From Streptomyces achromogenes (GTDB lineage Bacteria; Actinomycetota; Actinomycetes; Streptomycetales; Streptomycetaceae): DNA of 64,000 nucleotides. The translations under genes were made by a program, and so were the position numbers. The stretch covers positions 5,084,001 through 5,148,000 of the forward strand of contig NZ_JAUSYH010000001.1 of the NCBI RefSeq assembly GCF_030816715.1, given 5' to 3'. The notes below the pieces were generated by a model. The model saw only the letters and a program-made list of their open reading frames with translations, was not told the DNA's origin and did no database searches. Below, piece after piece: positions 49,303-58,778 of this stretch (the first letter of the stretch is position 1; every line of letters starts with the position of its first letter).

Positions 49303-49936
49303 GGAGCCCAAGGAGACCAAGCCCGGTTTCCAGAACCCCGTGGCCGGCTTCGGCGTGACCTTCAAGGCCATGTTCAAGAAGCGGCTGACCGAGCAGTACC
49401 CGGAGCAGGAGAAGACCACAGCTCCCCGGTTCCACGGACGGCACCAGCTCAACCGTCATCCGGACGGCCTGGAGAAGTGCGTCGGCTGTGAGCTGTGCGC
49501 CTGGGCCTGCCCCGCCGACGCCATCTACGTGGAGGGCGCGGACAACACCGACGAGGAGCGCTACTCCCCGGGCGAGCGGTACGGACGCGTCTACCAGATC
49601 AACTACGCCCGCTGCATCCTGTGCGGCCTGTGCATCGAGGCGTGTCCCACGCGCGCGCTGACGATGACCAACGAGTTCGAGCTGGCCGACTCCAGCCGCG
49701 CCAACCTGATCTACACCAAGGAGCAGCTGCTCGCCGGTCTCGACGAGGGCATGGTCGACTCGCCGCACGCCATCTACCCCGGCATGGACGAGCAGGACTA
49801 CTACCGGGGTCTGGTCACGGAGGCCGCGCCCGGCACGGAACGCCAGACGGCCGTCTCCAAGGGCGAGGGCCCGCAGGAGGCCGCGTCCACGTCGGGCGAG
49901 GGCGAGCCGGCGTCGGAGGAGGTGGTCGGCCGATGA
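49295..49936 (+). CDS. nuoI: NADH-quinone oxidoreductase subunit I
   Basis: This 213-residue ferredoxin-like subunit has two [4Fe-4S] clusters (N6a/N6b): Cys62, 65, 68, 72 (CVGCELCAWAC) and Cys107, 110, 113, 117 (CILCGLCIEAC), each followed by Pro. The last ~45 residues are Gly/Glu/Ser-rich. AAAGGAGG precedes the ATG at 49295 inside the end of nuoH, which fixes the start over an upstream in-frame codon. Confidence 0.96.
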   Translation: MAEEPKETKPGFQNPVAGFGVTFKAMFKKRLTEQYPEQEKTTAPRFHGRHQLNRHPDGLEKCVGCELCAWACPADAIYVEGADNTDEERYSPGERYGRVYQINYARCILCGLCIEACPTRALTMTNEFELADSSRANLIYTKEQLLAGLDEGMVDSPHAIYPGMDEQDYYRGLVTEAAPGTERQTAVSKGEGPQEAASTSGEGEPASEEVVGR

Positions 49937-50787
49937 GCGCGCAGCTCGCCGCCTACGCCACCTCGACCGGCGAGGCCTTCCAGTTCTGGGTGCTCGGCAC
50001 GGTCGCGGTGATCGGCGCCCTGTGCACCGTCTTCATGAAGAGGGCCGTGCACAGTGCGCTCTGCCTCGCCGGCACCATGATCGTCCTGGCGGTGTTCTAC
50101 CTCGCCAACGGCGCCTACTTCCTGGGCATCGTGCAGATCGTGGTCTACACCGGCGCGATCATGATGCTCTTCCTGTTCGTGGTGATGCTCGTCGGCGTCA
50201 CCGCGGCGGACTCGCTGAAGGAGACCATCAAGGGGCAGCGCTGGCTGGCCCTGCTGTGCGGTCTCGGCTTCGGCGTCCTGCTGATCGGCGGCATCGGCAA
50301 CGCCTCCCTGACGGAGTTCAACGGCCTCACCGAGGCGAACGCGAACGGCAATGTGGAGGGCCTCGCCGCCCTCATCTTCACGAAGTACGTCTTCGCCTTC
50401 GAGATCACCGGCGCCCTGCTCATCACGGCGGCCGTGGGCGCCATGGTGCTCACCCACCGCGAGCGCACCGAGCGGCCCCGGACCCAGCGGGAGCTGGCCG
50501 AGCAGCGCGTCCGTGAGGGCACGCACGTTCCGCCGCTGCCGGCCCCCGGCGTGTACGCGCGGCACAACGCGGTGGACGTCCAGGGCCTGCTGCCCGACGG
50601 CACCCCGTCCGAGCTCACGGTCAGCAGGACACTGCGCGAGCGGGGTCAGATCAGGGACGTGTCCGCCGAGGCGCTGAGCGACCTCAAGGCCCTCGAACAG
50701 CGCGCCGAGGAGCGTCTGGATCGGGCCGCGATCGACCCGCCCCGCCTGGGGCCGAACTCCCGGCGGACCGAGGAGGCGTCGAAGTGA
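49933..50787 (+). CDS. nuoJ: NADH-quinone oxidoreductase subunit J with long C-tail
   Basis: This 284-residue membrane subunit has five helices in the first ~170 residues, including [22 protein letters not shown] (helix 3, whose pi-bulge region matters for proton coupling; seen in part). It then carries a cytoplasmic tail of about 110 residues, Arg/Glu-rich and predicted helical at its end ([20 protein letters not shown]). E. coli NuoJ is about 184 residues, so the tail is a large extension. Its start and stop overlap nuoI and nuoK. Confidence 0.95.
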
Positions 50788-51083
50788 ACCCCGTCAACTA
50801 CCTCTATCTCGCGGCCCTGTTGTTCACGATCGGTGCCACGGGCGTGCTGATCAGGCGCAACGCGATCGTCGTCTTCATGTGTATCGAGCTGATGCTCAAC
50901 GCCTGCAACCTCGCCTTCGTCGCCTTCTCCCGGATGCACGGCAATCTCGACGGCCAGATCATCGCCTTCTTCACGATGGTCGTCGCCGCCGCGGAGGTCG
51001 TGGTCGGACTCGCGATCATCGTGTCGCTGTTCCGTTCCCGCCACTCGGCCTCGGTCGACGACGCCAGCCTGATGAAGCTGTAA
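50784..51083 (+). CDS. nuoK: NADH-quinone oxidoreductase subunit K
   Basis: This 99-residue three-helix subunit (MrpC-like) has the two conserved membrane glutamates, one in [15 protein letters not shown] and one in [12 protein letters not shown], both in the proton path. GTG 50784 overlaps the nuoJ stop. The length is normal. Confidence 0.97.
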
Positions 51084-51098
51084 GGGGTCGGAAGAATC

Positions 51099-53012
51099 GT
51101 GGACAACCTGATTGCGCTGCTGATCGCGGCGCCCCTGCTCGGAGCGGCCGTCCTCCTGGTCGGCGGCCGCCGGCTCGACGCCGTCGGCCACTGGATCGGC
51201 ACGCTGCTCGCGGCCGCCTCCTTCGTGATCGGCGTCGTCCTCTTCAGCGACCTGCTGAGCAGGAGCGCCGAAGACCGCACGCTGACACAGCACCTGTACA
51301 GCTGGATCCCGGTCGAGGGCTTCCAGGCGGACGTCGCCTTCCGCCTCGACCAGTTGTCGATGACGTTCGTGCTGCTGATCACGGGCGTCGGCTCGCTGAT
51401 CCACCTGTACTCGATCGGGTACATGGAGCACGACGAGCGGCGGCGCCGCTTCTTCGGCTACCTGAACCTGTTCCTCGCGGCGATGCTGCTGCTCGTCCTC
51501 GCCGACAACTACCTGCTGCTGTACGTCGGCTGGGAGGGCGTCGGTCTCGCGTCGTACCTGCTCATCGGCTTCTGGCAGCACAAGCCCAGCGCCGCCACCG
51601 CCGCGAAGAAGGCGTTCCTGGTCAACCGTGTCGGCGACATGGGTCTGTCCATCGCCATCATGCTGATGTTCACCACCTTCGGGACCTTCGCCTTCGGCCC
51701 GCTGCTCGGGACGGAGGGCGAGCCCGGCATCGCCGGTGACGCGACGGAGGGCAAGCTCACCGCCATCGCCCTGATGCTGTTGCTCGCCGCCTGCGGCAAG
51801 TCCGCCCAGGTGCCGCTGCAGTCCTGGCTCGGGGACGCGATGGAGGGCCCGACGCCCGTCTCGGCCCTCATCCACGCGGCGACCATGGTGACCGCGGGCG
51901 TCTATCTGATCGTCCGATCGGCCGCCGTCTTCAACGGCGCGCCCGACGCGCAGCTCGTCGTCACCGTCGTCGGCGCCGTCACGCTCCTGTTCGGTGCGAT
52001 CGTCGGTTGCGCGAAGGACGACATCAAGAAGGCGCTGGCCGGCTCGACCATGTCGCAGATCGGCTACATGGTGCTGGCCGCGGGCCTCGGTCCCATCGGC
52101 TACGTCTTCGCGATCATGCACCTGGTGACGCACGGCTTCTTCAAGGCCGGGCTGTTCCTCGGCGCGGGCTCGGTCATGCACGGCATGAACGACGAGGTCG
52201 ACATGCGCAAGTACGGCGGCCTGCGCAGGTACATGCCGGTCACCTTCGTCACCTTCGGTCTCGGCTACCTCGCGATCATCGGCTTCCCGGGGCTGTCCGG
52301 GTTCTTCTCCAAGGACAAGATCATCGAGGCGGCGTTCGCCAAGGGCGGCACCGAGGGCTGGATCCTCGGCGGATGCGCCCTGCTCGGCGCGGCCATCACC
52401 GCGTACTACATGACACGCGTGATGCTGATGACGTTCTTCGGTGAGAAGCGCTGGCAGCCCGACGCGGACGGCCACGAGCCGCACCCGCACGAGTCCCCGA
52501 AGTCCATGACGATCCCCATGATCGTGCTGGCGTTCGGATCGGTGTTCGCCGGCGGGTTCTTCAGCATCGGCGACCGCTTCCTGCACTGGCTGGAGCCCGT
52601 CACGGGCCACTCCCACGGCGACTCGCCTGTCAGCGCCCTCACCGTCACCCTCGCCACGATGGTGGTGCTGGTGATCGGCGTGGCGATCGCCTACGCCCAG
52701 TACGGCCGCCGCCCCGTCCCGGTCGTCGCCCCGCGCGGGTCGCTGCTCACCCGGGCCGCCCGGCGCGACCTGCTCCAGGACGACTTCAACCACGTCGTGC
52801 TGGTCCGCGGCGGCGAGCACCTCACGCGCTCCCTGGTCTACGTCGACCACACCCTGGTCGACGGAGTCGTCAACGGCACGGCGGCCTCGGTCGGCGGCCT
52901 CTCCGGGCGACTGCGCCGACTGCAGAACGGCTACGCGCGGTCGTACGCGGTCTCGATGTTCGGCGGTGCGGTGGTCCTCGTCGCCGCGACCCTGCTGATG
53001 AGGGCGGTCTGA
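51099..53012 (+). CDS. nuoL: NADH-quinone oxidoreductase subunit L
   Basis: This 637-residue antiporter-like proton-pumping subunit has conserved WEGVGLASYLLIGFW with the helix-5 Glu, the helix-7 Lys block ACGKSAQVPLQSWLGDAMEGPTPVSALIHAATMV (seen in parts), and a long C-terminal amphipathic arm of about 110 residues that braces NuoM and NuoN. It starts at GTG 51099, 15 bases after nuoK, with AAGGGG upstream. Confidence 0.97.
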   Translation: MDNLIALLIAAPLLGAAVLLVGGRRLDAVGHWIGTLLAAASFVIGVVLFSDLLSRSAEDRTLTQHLYSWIPVEGFQADVAFRLDQLSMTFVLLITGVGSLIHLYSIGYMEHDERRRRFFGYLNLFLAAMLLLVLADNYLLLYVGWEGVGLASYLLIGFWQHKPSAATAAKKAFLVNRVGDMGLSIAIMLMFTTFGTFAFGPLLGTEGEPGIAGDATEGKLTAIALMLLLAACGKSAQVPLQSWLGDAMEGPTPVSALIHAATMVTAGVYLIVRSAAVFNGAPDAQLVVTVVGAVTLLFGAIVGCAKDDIKKALAGSTMSQIGYMVLAAGLGPIGYVFAIMHLVTHGFFKAGLFLGAGSVMHGMNDEVDMRKYGGLRRYMPVTFVTFGLGYLAIIGFPGLSGFFSKDKIIEAAFAKGGTEGWILGGCALLGAAITAYYMTRVMLMTFFGEKRWQPDADGHEPHPHESPKSMTIPMIVLAFGSVFAGGFFSIGDRFLHWLEPVTGHSHGDSPVSALTVTLATMVVLVIGVAIAYAQYGRRPVPVVAPRGSLLTRAARRDLLQDDFNHVVLVRGGEHLTRSLVYVDHTLVDGVVNGTAASVGGLSGRLRRLQNGYARSYAVSMFGGAVVLVAATLLMRAV

Positions 53013-53017
53013 TACCG

Positions 53018-54613
53018 ATGTCCTTTCCTCTGCTGACAGCGACGGCGGCGCTCCCGGCGATCGGGGCGGTGGCCACGGCCGCCGTGCCGGCCGCCCGGCG
53101 CAACGCCGCCAAAGCGCTGGCGCTGCTCTTCTCCGTCGCCACACTCGTCCTGGCGATCGTCGTCCTGGTCCGCTTCGACCCGGACGGCGCCCGCTACCAG
53201 CTCACCGAATCCCACTCCTGGATCGCCGACTTCGGCGTCCGCTACGAACTCGGCGTGGACGGCATCGGGGTCGCGCTCGTCGCGCTGACCGCGCTGCTGA
53301 TCCCGTTCATCATCCTCGCGGGCTGGCACGACGCCGACCCGCTGGAGACCGGCGACGCGTCTCTCAGCAGCTTCGCTGCGGGGCGCTGGCGGCCCACGCA
53401 GGGCTTCTTCGCTCTGATCCTGGCCGTCGAGGCCATGGTGATCCTCTCCTTCGAGGCCACCGACGTCTTCCTCTTCTACATCTTCTTCGAAGCCATGCTC
53501 ATCCCGATGTACTTCCTCATCGGCGGCTTCGGGGACCGTGCCCACGCGCATGGCGAGGAGACGGCGGCCACCCAGCGGTCGTACGCGGCGGTCAAGTTCC
53601 TCCTGTACAACCTGGTCGGCGGTCTGATCATGCTGGCCGCCGTGATCGGCCTCTACGTGGTCGCCGGGAACTTCTCGCTCACGGAGATCGCCGAGGCCCG
53701 CGCCAACGGCACGCTCGACATGGCGACGAACACCGAACGCTGGCTGTTCCTCGGCTTCTTCTTCGCCTTCGCGGTGAAGGCCCCGCTGTGGCCGCTGCAC
53801 ACCTGGCTGCCCAACGCCATGGGCGAGGCCACCACTCCTGTCGCAGTGCTGATCACGGCGGTGGTCGACAAGGTGGGCACCTTCGCGATGCTCCGGTTCT
53901 GCCTCCAGCTCTTCCCGGAGGCGAGCAAGTGGGCGACGCCCGCGATCCTTGTTCTGGCGCTGATCAGCATCATCTACGGGGCGCTGCTCGCCGTCGGCCA
54001 GCGGGACATCAAGCGGCTGGTGGCGTACGCGTCGATCTCGCACTTCGGGTTCATCATCCTGGGCATCTTCGCGATGACCAGCCAGGGCCAGTCGGGCGCG
54101 ACGCTCTACATGGTCAACCACGGCATCTCGACGGCGGCCCTGATGCTGGTCGCCGGATTCCTGATCTCGCGGCGCGGTTCGCGGCTCATCGCCGACTACG
54201 GCGGGGTGCAGAAGGTCGCACCGGTGCTGGCCGGCACGTTCCTGATCGGCGGTCTGGCGACGCTGTCGCTGCCGGGGCTCGCGCCCTTCGTGAGCGAGTT
54301 CCTCGTGCTGGTGGGCACGTTCGCGCGCTACCCGGTGGTCGGCATCATCGCCACCTTCGGCATCGTCCTCGCCGCGCTCTACACCCTGGTCCTCTACCAG
54401 CGGACGATGACGGGGCCGGTCAAGCCCGAAGTCGCCGCGATGCCGGACCTGCGCGCGCGTGAGCTCGCCGTCGTCGCCCCGCTGATCGTGCTGCTGATCT
54501 TCCTGGGCGTCTACCCCAAGCCCGTCACGGACATCGTGAACCCGGCGGTCAAGCAGACCTTGTCCGACGTACACAAGAAGGACCCCCAGCCCGAGGTGGA
54601 GGCGGCCAAGTGA
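53018..54613 (+). CDS. nuoM: NADH-quinone oxidoreductase subunit M
   Basis: This 531-residue antiporter-like subunit has FFEAMLIPMYFLIGG (helix-5 Glu) and FAVKAPLWPLHTWLPNAMGEATTPVAVLI (helix-7 Lys; seen in parts), the shared motifs of NuoL/M/N. A Gly/Asp/Thr-rich loop near 110-130 is slightly longer than in E. coli. It starts 5 bases after nuoL and overlaps nuoN by 4. Confidence 0.97.
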   Translation: MSFPLLTATAALPAIGAVATAAVPAARRNAAKALALLFSVATLVLAIVVLVRFDPDGARYQLTESHSWIADFGVRYELGVDGIGVALVALTALLIPFIILAGWHDADPLETGDASLSSFAAGRWRPTQGFFALILAVEAMVILSFEATDVFLFYIFFEAMLIPMYFLIGGFGDRAHAHGEETAATQRSYAAVKFLLYNLVGGLIMLAAVIGLYVVAGNFSLTEIAEARANGTLDMATNTERWLFLGFFFAFAVKAPLWPLHTWLPNAMGEATTPVAVLITAVVDKVGTFAMLRFCLQLFPEASKWATPAILVLALISIIYGALLAVGQRDIKRLVAYASISHFGFIILGIFAMTSQGQSGATLYMVNHGISTAALMLVAGFLISRRGSRLIADYGGVQKVAPVLAGTFLIGGLATLSLPGLAPFVSEFLVLVGTFARYPVVGIIATFGIVLAALYTLVLYQRTMTGPVKPEVAAMPDLRARELAVVAPLIVLLIFLGVYPKPVTDIVNPAVKQTLSDVHKKDPQPEVEAAK

Positions 54614-56268
54614 GCGCATCAGCCGTCCACGGCCTGTGGACAACGGCGGCAGCCGCGACCGAACCGATCTCGAAGATCGACACGCCGAAGATCGAGTACG
54701 GGCAATTGTCGCCCACCTTGATCGTCGTGGGCGCGGCGATCATCGGGGTGCTGGTCGAGGCGTTCGTGCCGCGCAAGCACCGCTACTACGCCCAGCTGAT
54801 CCTGACCGCCGTCGCGCTGGTCTCCGCCTTCGTCGCGGTGATCTGGCTGGCGGAGAGCGGGTACGGCACCACGAAGGCGCGCATCGCCGCCATGGGCGCG
54901 ATCGCGGTCGACGGGCCCGCCCTCTTCCTGCAGGGCACGATCCTGCTGGCCGCCCTGGTCGGCGCGTTCACCTTCGCCGAACGGCGGCTCGACCCCGAGG
55001 CACACGGCAACCGGGTCGACTCCTTCGCCGCCCAGGCGGCCTCCGTCCCCGGAAGCGACAGCGAGAAGGCCGCCGTCAAGGCCGGTTTCACGACCACCGA
55101 GGTCTTCCCGCTGCTCCTGTTCGCGGTCGCCGGCATGCTGGTCTTCCCGTCGGCCAACGACCTGCTGACGCTCTTCATCGCCCTGGAAGTCTTCTCGCTG
55201 CCGCTGTACCTCCTGTGCGCGGTGGCCCGCCGCAAGCGGCTCATGTCGCAGGAGGCCGCGGTCAAGTACTTCCTCCTCGGGGCGTTCGCCTCCGCCTTCA
55301 CCCTCTTCGGCATCGCCCTGCTGTACGGCTACGCGGGATCGGTGTCGTACGCGACGATCGCGCAGGTCGTCGACGGAACGGTGCAGAACGTGAACCCGGC
55401 GCTCGCCGACACCATGGGCAACGACGCGCTGCTGCTCATCGGCGCCGCGATGATCGTCATGGGCCTGCTGTTCAAGGTCGGCGCGGTGCCCTTCCACATG
55501 TGGACGCCCGACGTCTACCAGGGTGCGCCGACCCCCGTCACCGGCTTCATGGCCGCGGCGACCAAGGTGGCCGCGTTCGGTGCGCTGCTCCGCCTGCTGT
55601 ACGTCGTCCTGCCCGGGCTGCGCTGGGACTGGCGGCCGGTGATGTGGGGCGTCGCGATCGTCACCATGCTGGGCGGTGCGATCGTCGCGATCACGCAGAC
55701 CGACATCAAGCGGCTGCTGGCGTACTCGTCGATCGCGCACGCCGGATTCATCCTCGCCGGCGTCATCGCGACCACCCCGGACGGCGTCTCGTCCGTCCTG
55801 TTCTATCTGGCCGCGTACTCGTTCGTGACGATCGGCGCGTTCGCCGTGGTCACCCTCGTGCGCGACGCCGGCGGTGAGGCGACGCACCTGTCCAAGTGGG
55901 CGGGGCTCGGCCGGCGGTCGCCGCTGGTGGCGGCCGTGTTCGCGGTGTTCCTGCTGGCCTTCGCCGGTATCCCGCTGACCTCCGGGTTCGCCGGTAAGTT
56001 CGCCGTGTTCAAGGCGGCGGCGGAGGGTGGCGCGGCACCGCTGGTCGTGGTCGGCGTGATCTCGTCCGCGATCGCCGCGTTCTTCTACATCCGGGTGATC
56101 GTGCTGATGTTCTTCAGCGAGCCGCGGCCCGAGGGCCCGACGGTCGCCGTCCCGTCACCGCTGACGATGACGGCGATCGCCGTGGGCGTGGCGGTCACGC
56201 TCGTGCTCGGCGTCGCGCCGCAGTACTTCCTGGACCTGGCGAACCAGGCCGGAGTGTTCGTGCGCTGA
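54610..56268 (+). CDS. nuoN: NADH-quinone oxidoreductase subunit N
   Basis: This 552-residue antiporter-like subunit is the last of the operon. It shows LEVFSLPLYLLCAVAR, FKVGAVPFHMWTPDVYQGAPTPVTGFMAAATK (seen in parts) and LLAYSSIAHAGFIL. The N-terminal 30 residues and a loop near 125-160 are longer than in E. coli NuoN (485). A strong stem-loop 40 bases after the stop ends the transcript. Confidence 0.97.
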   Translation: MSASAVHGLWTTAAAATEPISKIDTPKIEYGQLSPTLIVVGAAIIGVLVEAFVPRKHRYYAQLILTAVALVSAFVAVIWLAESGYGTTKARIAAMGAIAVDGPALFLQGTILLAALVGAFTFAERRLDPEAHGNRVDSFAAQAASVPGSDSEKAAVKAGFTTTEVFPLLLFAVAGMLVFPSANDLLTLFIALEVFSLPLYLLCAVARRKRLMSQEAAVKYFLLGAFASAFTLFGIALLYGYAGSVSYATIAQVVDGTVQNVNPALADTMGNDALLLIGAAMIVMGLLFKVGAVPFHMWTPDVYQGAPTPVTGFMAAATKVAAFGALLRLLYVVLPGLRWDWRPVMWGVAIVTMLGGAIVAITQTDIKRLLAYSSIAHAGFILAGVIATTPDGVSSVLFYLAAYSFVTIGAFAVVTLVRDAGGEATHLSKWAGLGRRSPLVAAVFAVFLLAFAGIPLTSGFAGKFAVFKAAAEGGAAPLVVVGVISSAIAAFFYIRVIVLMFFSEPRPEGPTVAVPSPLTMTAIAVGVAVTLVLGVAPQYFLDLANQAGVFVR

Positions 56269-56307
56269 GCCGACGACGAGGCGCGCCGGTGGGCACTTGC
56301 CGGCGTC

Positions 56308-56346
56308 GTGGGCCCGGTTCCCCGACCCGAGGGGAGCCGGGCCCAC
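56308..56346 (+). terminator. Terminator of the nuo operon
   Basis: Arms GTGGGCCCGG (56308-56317) and CCGGGCCCAC (56337-56346) plus inner TCCCC/GGGGA pairing give a 39-base hairpin 40 bases after nuoN. Confidence 0.8.
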
Positions 56347-56417
56347 CGTTGTCGCACGGGTGAGCGAGCGAGGCCGCCCGCCACCGGGGTCATCACGCAG
56401 AGTCACCGGATCGGGTC

Positions 56418-56426
56418 TGTGGATAA
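56418..56426. promoter_or_regulatory. Single DnaA-box-like 9-mer upstream of recQ
   Basis: TGTGGATAA is the complement of the classical DnaA box TTATCCACA, 72 bases before the recQ start. One isolated box may be chance. Confidence 0.35.
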
Positions 56427-56497
56427 CTCCGGCGGTGTCGGTGCGGACCCCTATCGTGGAGGCAGTGGTCGAAGGGCGACGTACGGGGGACCAGACG

Positions 56498-58566
<2,069 letters not shown>

Positions 58567-58567
<1 letters not shown>

Positions 58568-58580
58568 GGAGCCGGCTCCC
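58567..58580 (+). terminator. Palindrome overlapping the recQ stop
   Basis: GGGAGCCGGCTCCC is a perfect 14-base palindrome whose first base is the G of the TAG stop. Confidence 0.45.
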
Positions 58581-58742
58581 TCGGTTCCGTCCGGAGCCCC
58601 GATGTCGTGTCCCGGGGCCCGGGCACCGGGGGCCGCGCCCGAGTCCGAGGCCGAGTTCGAGCCGGAGCCGACGTCAGAGCCGGAGCCGGGCCGAGCCGGG
58701 GACGGAGGCGGAGGCGGCGTTCGTGCCGCGGTGGTCCTGGAT

Positions 58743-58773
58743 GTGCCCGGCCCGTGATTGCCGGTCCGGGCAC
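58743..58773. terminator. Bidirectional terminator between recQ and flavoprotein gene
   Basis: GTGCCCGG (58743-58750) and CCGGGCAC (58766-58773) flank a 15-base loop. It stands 5 bases from the stop of the convergent flavoprotein gene. The preceding stretch 58640-58720 is simple-sequence GAGCCG-like DNA with no supported gene. Confidence 0.65.
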
Positions 58774-58778
58774 GTACG

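Noticed and set aside
56418..56426. A replication origin suggested by a DnaA-like box.
   Set aside because: Only one box, no box cluster, and no dnaA, dnaN or rpmH genes nearby. Kept only as a weak site.
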